The notes under the pieces were generated by a model that was not told where the DNA came from, made no database searches, and worked only from the letters and a program-made list of their open reading frames with translations. Below are positions 48,546 to 57,354 of a stretch of DNA of 64,000 bases, one piece after another. A program made the translations under genes and the position numbers. This DNA comes from Streptomyces scopuliridis RB72 (GTDB taxonomy: Bacteria; Actinomycetota; Actinomycetes; Streptomycetales; Streptomycetaceae), in contig NZ_JOEI01000030.1 of assembly GCF_000718095.1 (NCBI RefSeq), positions 29,740 to 93,739 on the forward strand, in the 5' to 3' direction. Numbering within the stretch: position 1 is the stretch's first letter; each line of letters opens with the position of its first letter.

Positions 48546-51311
48546 ATGGCTCCGACAGCTCCGATACCTCGCAGGTCTCTGCTCAAGGCGGCCGCTGTCG
48601 CGGGCGCCGCCGCGCAGTTCAGCTGGGCGCTCGGCCGGGACGGTGCCCGCGCGGCGGACGCCGGGGCCGCCGCCGCGGACCGTCCCGTCTCGGTGGGCTG
48701 GCTGGAGGACGGCGGAGCGGGCGCGGCGCCGGGCAGCACCTTCGGGGTGCCGTGGCCCCGGGGGGTCCACCCGGCCGGTACGGCATTCGCCCTGGCCACC
48801 GATGGCGGCGCGGCCGTCCCCGTACAGACCTGGCCCACCGCCTACTGGCCCGACGGCACACTGAAATGGACGGCCCACGCGGTCGGCGGCGCGACGGCGG
48901 ACGCCGAGCGGTTCACGCTCGCCGCCGGAACCCCGGCCGCTCCGGCGACGAAGGTCACCGTCACGGAGACCCGGACGACCATCACGGTCGACACCGGTGT
49001 CATCAAGGCGGTGATCGGCAAGGACGGCCGGGCGCTCGTCCGGTCCGTGACCCGCGGCACGACCCCGATCGCCACCGACGGCCGTCTTGTCCTGCTGCGG
49101 CAGGGCGAGTTGGACGACGACGGCGGCCACGGCGGCCGGGGGAGCGCCGCGTGGGAGCGGTTCGACGGCGAGATCAGCGGCGCGAAGACCGAACAGGACG
49201 GACCAGTAAGGGCGGTGGTACGCCTCGACGGCAAACACCGCAAGGGAAGCCGTAGTTGGCTGCCGTTCAGTGTGCGGCTCTACTTCTACGCGGGCGCCGA
49301 GTCGTTCCGTATGGTCCACACCCTCACCTACGACGGGGACCAGCGGGCCGGCCGGACCACGGGCGACTTCATCCGCGGCCTCGGGGTCCGCTTCACCGTC
49401 CCCATGAGGGACGCCGCGTACGACCGCCATATCCGGATCGCCGGGGAGGGCGACGGCTTCCTCACCGAGGCGGTCAAGGGCATCACCGGACTGCGCCGCG
49501 ACCCTGGCGCGCCCATCCGTACCGCGCAGGTCAGGGGCGAGCGGCTGCCCGACCCCGCCACCTGGGACCAGCGGGTCACCACCCGTCTCGCGGCCATCCC
49601 CACCTGGGGCGACTACACGCTCGCCCAGCTCTCCGCCGACGGCTTCACCCTGCGCAAGCGCACCAAACCGGGCCACGGCTGGATCGCGGCGGGCGGCGGC
49701 GGCCGGGCGGGCGGCTTCGGATACGTCGGCGGCGTGAGCGGCGGACTCTCCTTCGGGCTGCGCGACTTCTGGCGCCGGCACCCCGCGCAGCTCGACATCC
49801 GGGGCGCCGCCGGCGACGCGGCGGAGGTCACGCTCTGGCTCTGGTCGCCCGAGGCCCCGCCGATGGACCTGCGCTTCTACCACGACGGCATGGGCCAGGA
49901 CACCTATCCCAAACAGCTCGAAGGTCTCAACATCACCTACGAGGACTACGAGCCGGGCTTCGGGACCCCGTACGGCATCGCCCGTACCAGCGAGCTGATG
50001 TTCTGGGCCAACGCCGCCACCCCCAGCGCCTCTTCGCTCGTCGCCCAGAACGCGGCGGTACGCACCCCGCCGCAACTCGCCGCGAGCCCCGAGGACCTCA
50101 GCGGGGCCGGGGTGTTCGGCGGCCTGTTCGCGCCCGTCGACCGTTCCACCCCCGCCAGGGCGAGGATCGAGGACCAGCTCGACTTCCTCTTCACGTACTA
50201 CAAGGACCAGGCCGAGCAGCGCCGTTGGTACGGCTTCTGGGACTACGGCGACATCATGCACACCTACGACGAGGACCGGCACCAGTGGCGGTACGACGTG
50301 GGCGGCTACGCCTGGGACAACTCCGAACTCTCCCCGGACCTCTGGCTCTGGTACGCCTATCTGCGCTCGGGCCGCGCCGACATCTTCCGCTTCGCCGAGG
50401 CACTGACCCGGCACACGGGCGAGGTCGACGTCTACCACCTCGGCGAATGGGCCGGGCTCGGCACCCGGCACGGCGTACAGCACTTCGCGGACAGCGCGAA
50501 GCAGCAGCGCATCTCCACCGCCGTCTACCGCCGTCCGTACTACTACCTCACGGCCGACGAGCGCGTGGGCGATCTGATGCACGCCCTGGTCGACTCCGAC
50601 GAGACGTTCCTCGTCCTCGACCCCCTCCGCAAGGTCCGCACCGAACCGTACGAGCCCGACCGCAACGCCCTGTCCATCGGCTTCGGCACCGACTGGAGCG
50701 GGCTCGCCGCCGCCTGGCTCACCGAGTGGGAACGCGGCGGCCCGAAGGCGGCGAAGGCCGAGGCGCGGCTGCGCTCCACCATGGAGACCATCGCCGCGCA
50801 GCCCAACGGCTTCGTCCAGGGCTCGGGCCTCTACGACCTCGACACCGGCGGGTTCGCGGTCGCCGAACGGCCCGTGGTGAACGTCTCCCATCTCTCCGCG
50901 ATGTTCGGCCTGGTCGAGATGTGCGCGGAGCTGATCGGTCTCATCGATCTGCCGGAGTTCGAGAACGCCTGGCTGGACTACTGCCGCTACTTCAACGCGA
51001 CCAAGGCCGAACAGAAGGCGCGGTACGGAACCGACTTCGGCAGCCTGCTGCTCTTCCAGGGACACTCCCGCCAGGACGCCTACGCGGCGGCGCGGCTGAA
51101 CGACGACCAACTGGCGGCGCGTGCCTGGCGGAAGTTCTACGACAGCGACGGCTACACCGCGGCGATGGTGTGGGACAAGACACCCCTGGCGGGCCCGGAC
51201 GTCCTGGAACCGGGGTACGAGAACCTCCGGATCAACAGCAATGAGACGGCGCTCTTCGGGCTGGCCGCCATTCAGAACCTGGCGCTGGTGGGCGACAGGA
51301 TCACGCCATAG
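48546..51311 (+). CDS. Tat-exported PcRGLX/YetA-like exo-rhamnogalacturonan lyase candidate (PL26-type)
   Basis: The 921-residue protein begins with a twin-arginine signal (PRRSLLKAAAVAGAA). An N-terminal beta-rich domain follows (SVGWLEDGGAGAAPGSTFGV, PVQTWPTAYWPDGTLKWTAH), then a large region with many conserved aromatics (RWYGFWDYGDIMHTYDEDRH, YAWDNSELSPDLWLWYAYLR, YHLGEWAGLGTRHGVQHF). This is the arrangement of the PcRGLX/YetA family, whose fungal member is an exo-acting rhamnogalacturonan lyase. In this pectin locus it should release unsaturated GalA-rhamnose units. It is divergent from the GntR operon; the ATG at 48546 follows GGGAAGGA. Confidence 0.78.
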   Translation: MAPTAPIPRRSLLKAAAVAGAAAQFSWALGRDGARAADAGAAAADRPVSVGWLEDGGAGAAPGSTFGVPWPRGVHPAGTAFALATDGGAAVPVQTWPTAYWPDGTLKWTAHAVGGATADAERFTLAAGTPAAPATKVTVTETRTTITVDTGVIKAVIGKDGRALVRSVTRGTTPIATDGRLVLLRQGELDDDGGHGGRGSAAWERFDGEISGAKTEQDGPVRAVVRLDGKHRKGSRSWLPFSVRLYFYAGAESFRMVHTLTYDGDQRAGRTTGDFIRGLGVRFTVPMRDAAYDRHIRIAGEGDGFLTEAVKGITGLRRDPGAPIRTAQVRGERLPDPATWDQRVTTRLAAIPTWGDYTLAQLSADGFTLRKRTKPGHGWIAAGGGGRAGGFGYVGGVSGGLSFGLRDFWRRHPAQLDIRGAAGDAAEVTLWLWSPEAPPMDLRFYHDGMGQDTYPKQLEGLNITYEDYEPGFGTPYGIARTSELMFWANAATPSASSLVAQNAAVRTPPQLAASPEDLSGAGVFGGLFAPVDRSTPARARIEDQLDFLFTYYKDQAEQRRWYGFWDYGDIMHTYDEDRHQWRYDVGGYAWDNSELSPDLWLWYAYLRSGRADIFRFAEALTRHTGEVDVYHLGEWAGLGTRHGVQHFADSAKQQRISTAVYRRPYYYLTADERVGDLMHALVDSDETFLVLDPLRKVRTEPYEPDRNALSIGFGTDWSGLAAAWLTEWERGGPKAAKAEARLRSTMETIAAQPNGFVQGSGLYDLDTGGFAVAERPVVNVSHLSAMFGLVEMCAELIGLIDLPEFENAWLDYCRYFNATKAEQKARYGTDFGSLLLFQGHSRQDAYAAARLNDDQLAARAWRKFYDSDGYTAAMVWDKTPLAGPDVLEPGYENLRINSNETALFGLAAIQNLALVGDRITP

Positions 51312-51340
51312 GCTTGAGGCCCTGGACGGGGAAGGGGGCC

Positions 51341-52015
51341 ATGGCCATACGAGGTTTCTGGCGGACGGACGGCCGCGACTTCGCCGACGACTCGTTCGCC
51401 ATGTGGACTCCGATCGCCCAAGGGCCTCCCCGACAGGGCCAGTTGGTCCGGGCGGACGTTCTTGAGGCGACGCTCGTGTCGTACGCCTCCGACTGGGACG
51501 CGATCACGTCTCCCGGCGAAGCGGGCGCGTTCGGCACCGTAGAACGCCGCTGGTCCCGCGCCGGCGGACAACTCGCCCGCGCCCAGCTCCTGGAGATCCG
51601 CAGCACACAGACCTTCCACTACCACGGCCCGCACCTGGACACACTCCTCCGCATCCACCCCACCGACGGCCGCGCCCCGTTCGACGTACGCCGGTCGATG
51701 ACGGTGCCGATGAACTACCTCGCGCTGCTGCACCGTACGAAACAGCTCGTCGTACGCATGGGCCCGAGGGGCCGCTCGTACGATATCGACTGGGAGCGCA
51801 CCAACCTCCTGGCCGGAACGTCCCCGGCGGTGGTGATCAGCCCCCACGGGCACGTGTTCACACTGACGGGCCGGGCCGACCTGCTCCTGACCCTCATGAG
51901 GCTGCTCGCGTCCCACGCTGTCGACCACCTGAGCCACATGTTGGACCTCCGCAACCAGGACCCGGCGGTGGCGGCGCGAGTGATGGATGCCATCCAGCGC
52001 GCGCCGGGGCTCTAG
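51341..52015 (+). CDS. Hypothetical protein
   Basis: The 224-residue protein is not one I recognise. It begins MAIRGFWRTDGRDFADDSFA and contains PPRQGQLVRADVLEATLVSY, several polar beta-like stretches and a C-terminal helix (LTLMRLLASHAVDHLSHMLD). It lacks a signal peptide and membrane segments. A GGAAGGGGG site precedes the ATG at 51341. It lies 29 bp after the exo-lyase gene and could be read from the same promoter, but its features do not suggest a pectin role. Confidence 0.6.
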   Translation: MAIRGFWRTDGRDFADDSFAMWTPIAQGPPRQGQLVRADVLEATLVSYASDWDAITSPGEAGAFGTVERRWSRAGGQLARAQLLEIRSTQTFHYHGPHLDTLLRIHPTDGRAPFDVRRSMTVPMNYLALLHRTKQLVVRMGPRGRSYDIDWERTNLLAGTSPAVVISPHGHVFTLTGRADLLLTLMRLLASHAVDHLSHMLDLRNQDPAVAARVMDAIQRAPGL

Positions 52016-52156
52016 CCGAGGTACGGCTGTGCGCGGTGTTCCAGGAAGTGGCGGAGCCGCAGCTGTGTACTCGGTTCGTGCCACGGTCAACTCCTCTGTA
52101 CGGGCGTCGCTGTTGCCCATACGGCATTGAAGCTCTCGGCCGTAGGCGTGCCGCGT

Positions 52157-52162
52157 TAGGCT
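52157..52162 (+). promoter_or_regulatory. -10 element implying a leaderless cutA transcript
   Basis: TAGGCT fits TAnnnT and ends 6 bases before the cutA ATG at 52169, so transcription would start at or beside the start codon. There is no ribosome site upstream, as expected for a leaderless mRNA. Confidence 0.5.
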
Positions 52163-52168
52163 TGGTGC

Positions 52169-52501
52169 ATGGCTGATCTGCTTCAGGTGTCGACGGCGAC
52201 GGAGAATCGGGAGGACGCCGAGAGGCTGGCACGCTCGGTGGTGGAAGCCCGGCTCGCGGCCGGTGCCCAGATCGTCGGGCCGGTGATTTCCGCCTTCTGG
52301 CATCAGGGCGAGTTCGGTACCGGGGAAGAGTGGCAGCTCTTGTTGAAGACCCGCGCCGACCGTTACGCCGATCTTGAGGCGCATTTGCTGCGGCACCATC
52401 CGTGGAAGAACCCGGAAGTTTCGGCTGTGCCGATCGTCGCGGGATCGGATGCGTATCTGCGGTGGGTGGAAAGGACCACGGAGCCGGACTCCGCGAACTG
52501 A
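52169..52501 (+). CDS. cutA: CutA1 family protein
   Basis: The 110-residue protein has the trimeric CutA1 ferredoxin-like pattern: VSTATENREDAERLARSVVE, RLAAGAQIVGPVISAFWHQG, EEWQLLLKTRADRYADLEAH, then HHPWKNPEVSAVPIVAGSDA and YLRWV. CutA1 is linked to divalent-cation (copper) tolerance in enterobacteria, but its molecular role is unsettled. No Shine-Dalgarno sequence is visible and the -10-like TAGGCT is very close, pointing to leaderless expression. It converges with the XRE regulator, with a 4-base gap. Confidence 0.92.
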   Translation: MADLLQVSTATENREDAERLARSVVEARLAAGAQIVGPVISAFWHQGEFGTGEEWQLLLKTRADRYADLEAHLLRHHPWKNPEVSAVPIVAGSDAYLRWVERTTEPDSAN

Positions 52502-52505
52502 CTTC

Positions 52506-53843
52506 TCAGAGCTTCGCTCTTTCCAGGACTTCGGCCACAGCCGGGACTTCGTGGTGACCGCTGAGTTGCCGAAGGATCGGAGCCAGGCGCGCGCGTGGGC
52601 GAACGGAGGCGACCCCGGCTGAGAGTTCCAGGGCGCGGCCGGTGACAGCGGCAGCCTGTTCGACTTCTCCGGCGGCCAGGTAGGAGTCGGCGAGCCAGGA
52701 GAGATACAGGCTCTTGTCGCGTGCGTGGGTGTCGTCGTATTGGGCCAGCACATCTTCCAGGACGGGGACCGCGCGAAGTGGTCGGCGAAGTTCGGTCCAG
52801 CATCGGCCGGTCATGACCTGGAGTTCATTGCGGTCCACCCAGGCTGCCCAGTCGGGTTGTGGGTTTCCGTTGCCTTCGTTGAGCGCGGTTTCGGCGACGT
52901 TGAGAGCGCGTTCGGTCTCGCTGGCGTTCCCAGAGATGGCATATGTCCACGCGAGACGTTCATGCAGCAGTGCGCGTACGCCGGGCGCGGCATCCGGGCC
53001 TGCGATGCGGCACGCCTGAATGGCGGTCTCTATACCTGCGGTGTGGTCGGCATCAACTCTCTGATACGCGAGGAAGGCGAGAGCATTTCCGGCCAGCGCG
53101 GCGTCTCTTGATTCGACGGCGGCATGGCGGCTGTCCTCGTAGAGGCTGCGGGCGTCAGCGTGCTTGCCCGCATCGAATGCGGCCCATCCGGCCTGCTGGG
53201 CCTGCTCGGACAAGACCGAAAGCAGAGCACGCCTAGTCTCTTCCGTGTAACTTCCTTCTCGAAGCAACGCTTTGGTGGCCTGGTACTCGCCGAGATAGAC
53301 ACGGAACGTGTCGCCACCGCCCAGAACCTCGTCGAGTCGACGCAAACGCGCGGTCCGTTGACGCAACTGCTCGGGCACCTGGCTGCCTACACGACGGCCG
53401 CTGTTGGCTTGAGTCAGGTCCGGCAGTCCTACTACCAATCCGGCCCCGGCCGAAGCTTTGAAAAACTCTCTGCGCAGCACTGTGTCTGTCCCCTCTCGAT
53501 TGACGATCGCGTTGCCTGTTGGCGCGGTCGAGGCGTGACAGGGTAGGTTTGCCATTTCCCACTCGCGGGGAGCGAGACCGAGTAAGTGTCCTGGGATACG
53601 CAGGGCGTCTGCGATCTTCGCAATCTTGTCGAACGAGGTGATGCTGCCTCGACCTCGCGCCAGTGTGCCTACTCGTTCGGGCTTGATATCGCACTCGGCA
53701 GCAATCTTCGAATAGCTGATCTTGGCCACGTCGCGCGCCAGCGAGAAGACAACGCCGAAGTCGTGAGCCGCAATCGCGGCTCGCATCTTTTCCTGGTCCA
53801 GAAGATCGCCCGGCAGAGCCGTCGGCGGTTGGTAAACGGTCAT
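52506..53843 (-). CDS. XRE-family regulator with TPR-like C-terminus (TTA codon present)
   Basis: The 445-residue protein has an N-terminal helix-turn-helix (YSKIAAECDIKPERVGTLAR, residues about 44-63), an internal Tat-like segment (RREFFKASAGAGLVVGLPDL) commonly seen in this Streptomyces group, and a long helical region of TPR-like repeats to the end. It probably senses a peptide or signal through the repeats. Codon 87 (53583-53585) is TTA, suggesting bldA-dependent, developmental translation. It is divergent from three small overlapping genes (54031-54838), which are likely targets. Confidence 0.85.
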   Translation of the reverse strand: MTVYQPPTALPGDLLDQEKMRAAIAAHDFGVVFSLARDVAKISYSKIAAECDIKPERVGTLARGRGSITSFDKIAKIADALRIPGHLLGLAPREWEMANLPCHASTAPTGNAIVNREGTDTVLRREFFKASAGAGLVVGLPDLTQANSGRRVGSQVPEQLRQRTARLRRLDEVLGGGDTFRVYLGEYQATKALLREGSYTEETRRALLSVLSEQAQQAGWAAFDAGKHADARSLYEDSRHAAVESRDAALAGNALAFLAYQRVDADHTAGIETAIQACRIAGPDAAPGVRALLHERLAWTYAISGNASETERALNVAETALNEGNGNPQPDWAAWVDRNELQVMTGRCWTELRRPLRAVPVLEDVLAQYDDTHARDKSLYLSWLADSYLAAGEVEQAAAVTGRALELSAGVASVRPRARLAPILRQLSGHHEVPAVAEVLERAKL

Positions 53844-54030
53844 AGTGGTGCCCCATTGCGCCTGCTGGTGACAGTGTGTCCCACTTCCCTACGCGTCAGC
53901 CTACCCATCAAGGGGATACCCGCGTGCGGGAAGCCGGCGGCGTGACTCTGAAGCACAGTTGGCGCTGAAAGACCCCCGCGACGATGCGAGCGTCCGGAGG
54001 CATGGCCAACGCTGCCTGAGGAGCGTCAAC

Positions 54031-54228
54031 ATGACGAACGATATCCCCCCGATCGTGAACTGGCTTTGGCGGCTATTGTCGCCTTCTGTGGACCGTCATC
54101 GGGAGGTCGGTGCGAGCCGCGTGGAGTGTCCGTATGTACCGACAATGGGCCTGCCGCGTGCGCCTGACCCGTACGTCTGGCGTACGGATCTGATGTGCGG
54201 CGCGCACCGGACGGCGGTGGCGGCATGA
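54031..54228 (+). CDS. Small hypothetical protein, first of three overlapping genes
   Basis: The 65-residue protein begins MTNDIPPIVNWLWRLLSPSV; a GAGGAG site 7 bases upstream of the ATG at 54031 supports it. It has two cysteines (VECPYVP and LMCGAHR). I recognise no family. The stop overlaps the next start (ATGA at 54225-54228). It faces the XRE regulator across 187 bp of shared control region. Confidence 0.65.
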   Translation: MTNDIPPIVNWLWRLLSPSVDRHREVGASRVECPYVPTMGLPRAPDPYVWRTDLMCGAHRTAVAA

Positions 54229-54569
54229 GTACGCATCCCCGGTTGCTCCCGTGGCTTGGCCCGGCCGGGCAACGCTCGTATCTGGTGACCGATGAGAGCG
54301 GCGACAGCTACTTGTCGCAGCTGGCCGACGAGATGGAAGCGGTGCAGCTCGGCGCGGGTGAGGCCGTGCTCGGTCATGCCGCGGAGATGCTCAGTGATCA
54401 CAAGGTGGAGGCCTGGGAGCTCCGGTTCCTGGGGCACCGGTTGTGCGAGGCATTGCGTGACGCGTTGCGTGTCGCTGAAAGCAGGGGCGGACGGCTGTCC
54501 GCACCCGCCGACGATGGCGCCGATGAGCCGGACGACAGCCCGCCGTGCCGCGAAGGAGATCCCGCATGA
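54225..54569 (+). CDS. Small hypothetical acidic protein, second of three
   Basis: The 114-residue protein is predicted to be mostly helical in the middle (EMEAVQLGAGEAVLGHAAEM, WELRFLGHRLCEALRDALRV) with an acidic, disordered end. No family is recognised. It overlaps both neighbours by four bases, so all three products are made from one transcript with coupled translation. Confidence 0.65.
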   Translation: MSTHPRLLPWLGPAGQRSYLVTDESGDSYLSQLADEMEAVQLGAGEAVLGHAAEMLSDHKVEAWELRFLGHRLCEALRDALRVAESRGGRLSAPADDGADEPDDSPPCREGDPA

Positions 54570-54838
54570 GCCGCGCCGCGCGGGGAAGGCCGCAGTGGCT
54601 CATCGAGCTGGCGCCGGACCGGTCTCCGCGTCGCGAGCAGGGCGGTCAACTGACGCTGCCGCTCGGGATCGTCCACCTCGGTGAGCCCGTTGCCACCGCC
54701 CGGCTGACACTCACCGTGGCCGAGGCGGAACAGCTTCATGCCGCGCTCTGCTACGCCCTGAATGGTGAGCCCGTGCCCGACGACGCGCCGGAGTGCCGTA
54801 AGCCGATCCAGTACGCCGGCGGCCGGCCGCGCTTCTGA
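54566..54838 (+). CDS. Small hypothetical protein, third of three
   Basis: The 90-residue basic N-terminus (SRAARGRPQWLIELAPDRSP) is followed by a short alpha/beta stretch (ATARLTLTVAEAEQLHAALC). The protein is not recognised. It begins at an ATGA overlap with the preceding gene. A 120-bp gap separates it from the convergent response-regulator gene. Confidence 0.6.
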   Translation: MSRAARGRPQWLIELAPDRSPRREQGGQLTLPLGIVHLGEPVATARLTLTVAEAEQLHAALCYALNGEPVPDDAPECRKPIQYAGGRPRF

Positions 54839-54959
54839 CCTCTGCCCGGCGCGTGGCCCGGGCTCGGGCGGTTCGGTCTCACCGTCGCGGGTAGCGGTGG
54901 GCAGCGGGTGTGGCTGGGGTGGCCCGGGAAGCCCGTAACCCCGTGGACCCGTTACGCGT

Positions 54960-55643
54960 TCAGCCGCGCCAGCGATAGCGGCGTTCCGGGCGGCCCGTGC
55001 CGCCGTAGCGGAGCGTTATTTCCGCTCGGCCCGTGGTCGCGAAGTACTCCAGGTAGCGGCGGGCGCTCACCCGCGACAGGGCGCCGGCCTCGGCGCATTC
55101 CGTGGCCGAGAGGCCGTCCGCGTGTGCGCGCAGGACGCGCTCCACCAAGTCGGCCGTGTGCGGGGCCAGGCCCTTCGGGAGGCCGCGGCTGCCGGGTGGG
55201 CGGGTGCCGAAGATGTGGTCCACGTCTTCCTGGCGCGCTTCGCCCAGGCCGGCCAGGCGTGAGCGCAGGGAGGCGACATGGCGCAGCTGCTCCTGGAGCG
55301 CCGCCTGGCTGAAGGGCTTGATCAGATAGTGCAGGGCGCCCGCGCGCAGCGCCGCCCTGATCACGCCCGCGTCCCGCGCCGCCGTGATGAACAGCGCGTC
55401 GACGCTGTTAGGTCTTCGGTCCCGTTCCTCCGCCGCCCGCAGCTCGCGCAGTACGGCGATCCCGTCCATATCGGGCAGATAGATATCGAGCAGGACAAGG
55501 TCCGGCCACAGCCGCTCGGCGGCGCGCAGCGCCTCGGCACCGCTGTGCGCCACCCCGACGACCGTAAACCCGTCCATCGCGGACACATAGCGGCTGTGCA
55601 GCTTCGCGACCATGAAGTCGTCGTCCACCACCAGCACTTTCAT
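54960..55643 (-). CDS. Response regulator, CitB/DcuR type
   Basis: The 227-residue regulator has a receiver domain (acidic pocket VVDDDFMVAKLHSRY, phospho-acceptor Asp near residue 53 in VLLDIYLPDMDG, Lys in HYLIKPFSQ) and a C-terminal helix-turn-helix (GLSATECAEAGALSRVSARR) of the citrate/C4-dicarboxylate group. It should control the divergent tctCBA genes in response to tricarboxylates. The usual partner sensor kinase is absent from both sides. The start is the ATG at 55643 or the GTG at 55646; no strong ribosome site distinguishes them. Confidence 0.88.
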   Translation of the reverse strand: MKVLVVDDDFMVAKLHSRYVSAMDGFTVVGVAHSGAEALRAAERLWPDLVLLDIYLPDMDGIAVLRELRAAEERDRRPNSVDALFITAARDAGVIRAALRAGALHYLIKPFSQAALQEQLRHVASLRSRLAGLGEARQEDVDHIFGTRPPGSRGLPKGLAPHTADLVERVLRAHADGLSATECAEAGALSRVSARRYLEYFATTGRAEITLRYGGTGRPERRYRWRG

Positions 55644-55792
55644 CACGCCGACACGCTAAGCCGCGACCACAACGACCACAACGTCCGTTGATTCCGGAAG
55701 AGAGACAGCTTGTTAACGCGAAGGCAACATGTGGCCCACTTCACAGCTCTTCGCGCACATCTCGGCGCGCAGCATTCCGAAAGGCGGAACAC

Positions 55793-56776
55793 GTGCGATT
55801 GCGCACCCCCCTGGCCCTGCTCGGGTCGGCGCTGCTGGTGCTGGTGGGGCCGCCGCTGCTCACCGCGGGCAGCGGCGCCGACACCGGTACGCAGATCCCC
55901 GGCCTGCGCTTCATGGTCCCCAACACCCCCGGCGGCGGTTACGACATCACGGCCCGCACCCTGGCCAAGAACGCCGAGGACGCCGAACTGACCCACAACA
56001 TCGAGGTGTTCAACCTGCCCGGGGCCGGCGGGACCGTCGGGCTCACCCGGCTCGTCGGTGAGCACGGCAACGGCAAGCTCGCGATGTCGATGGGGCTCGG
56101 GGTGGTCGGCGCGGTCCACACCAACAAGTCGCCCAAGACTCTCGCCGACACGACCCCGATCGCCCGGATCACCGAGGAATCGGACATCGTCGTCGTCGGC
56201 AAGGACTCCCCGTTCAAGACCATCGACGACCTGCTGACGGCCTGGAAGGCCAATCCGGCCAAGGTGCCGGTCGGCGGCGGATCGTCGCCCGGCGGGCCCG
56301 ACCATCTCGCCCCCATGCTGATGGCGAAGGCCGCGGGCATCGCCCCGAAGACGGTCAACTACGTGCCGTTCGACGGCGGCGGCGAGCTCCTCGCCTCGAT
56401 CCTCGGCAACAAGGTCTCCTTCGGCGTCTCCGGCGTCGGCGAGTATCTCGACCAGATCGAATCGGGTGAGCTGCGGCTCCTCGCGGTCACCGGCCCCGAG
56501 CGGATCCCCGGCCTGGACGCCCCCACCCTGCGCGAGTCCGGCCTCGACACCGACTTCACCAACTGGCGCGGCATCGTCGCCCCGCCGGGAATCTCCGACG
56601 CCGAGCGCACCAAGCTTCTCGCCTTCATCGAGAAGCTCCACGACTCGCCCCAGTGGCGGGACTCCCTCAAGAAGAACGGCTGGGACGACGCGTTCCTGAC
56701 CGGCGAGAAGTTCGGTGACTTCCTCGCCGAGGAAGACCGCCGCGTGGACTCGGTCCTGAAGGAGCTGGGACTGTGA
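55793..56776 (+). CDS. tctC: Tripartite tricarboxylate transporter substrate-binding protein
   Basis: The 327-residue TctC-family binding protein has a signal peptide (TPLALLGSALLVLVGPPLLT) without a lipobox. The mature domain contains MVPNTPGGGYDITARTLAKN and GAGGTVGLTRLVGEHGNGKL, which bind the carboxylate. It delivers citrate-like substrates to TctAB. The GTG at 55793 follows AAGGCGG. It is the first gene of tctCBA, divergent from the response regulator; the 149-bp gap should hold both promoters. Confidence 0.9.
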   Translation: MRLRTPLALLGSALLVLVGPPLLTAGSGADTGTQIPGLRFMVPNTPGGGYDITARTLAKNAEDAELTHNIEVFNLPGAGGTVGLTRLVGEHGNGKLAMSMGLGVVGAVHTNKSPKTLADTTPIARITEESDIVVVGKDSPFKTIDDLLTAWKANPAKVPVGGGSSPGGPDHLAPMLMAKAAGIAPKTVNYVPFDGGGELLASILGNKVSFGVSGVGEYLDQIESGELRLLAVTGPERIPGLDAPTLRESGLDTDFTNWRGIVAPPGISDAERTKLLAFIEKLHDSPQWRDSLKKNGWDDAFLTGEKFGDFLAEEDRRVDSVLKELGL

Positions 56777-57351
56777 TGACGCCCACCGGCACACCGGAAA
56801 CGCCGAACAAGCCGGAAGCTTCCGGAGCCCCAGGAACACCGGAATCCACCCCCGGCGCCCGCTCCTGGCTGCGCGAGCACTCCGAGATCGGCGTCGGACT
56901 CCTCCTGCTCGTCCTCGGTGTCCTCGTCCTCACCGACGCGCTCACCATGAACGTCGACATCACCCAGCGCGGCCCCGTCGGCCCCAAGACCGTCCCGGTC
57001 GTGGTCGGCATCGGCCTGCTCATCGTCGCCGTACTGCTCACCCTCGACGTCCTGCGCGGTGGCCGCGGCGAGGCGGAGGGCGGCGAGGACATCGACCTGG
57101 CGGAACCCAGCGACTGGCGGACCGTACTGCTGCTCGCCGGTGTCTTCCTCGGCAACGCCGTCCTCATCGGCCCGCTCGGCTTCCCGATCTCCGGCGCCCT
57201 GCTCTTCTGGGGCTCGGCGTACGCGCTCGGCAGCCGCCACTACGACCGTGACCCGCTGATCGCCGCGGGCCTCGCGCTGGTCACCTACTTCGTCTTCAAC
57301 AACCTGCTCGGTGTCCCCCTCCCCGGTGGCCCGCTGATGGGGGTGCTGTAA
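56773..57351 (+). CDS. tctB: Tripartite tricarboxylate transporter small membrane subunit
   Basis: The 192-residue protein has four predicted helices (IGVGLLLLVLGVLVLTDALT, VVVGIGLLIVAVLLTLDVLR, TVLLLAGVFLGNAVLIGPLG and a C-terminal one), as expected for TctB, after a Pro/Thr-rich cytoplasmic start. The GTG at 56773 overlaps the tctC stop and lies 8 bases after AAGGAG. Confidence 0.88.
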   Translation: MMTPTGTPETPNKPEASGAPGTPESTPGARSWLREHSEIGVGLLLLVLGVLVLTDALTMNVDITQRGPVGPKTVPVVVGIGLLIVAVLLTLDVLRGGRGEAEGGEDIDLAEPSDWRTVLLLAGVFLGNAVLIGPLGFPISGALLFWGSAYALGSRHYDRDPLIAAGLALVTYFVFNNLLGVPLPGGPLMGVL

Positions 57352-57354
57352 CCG

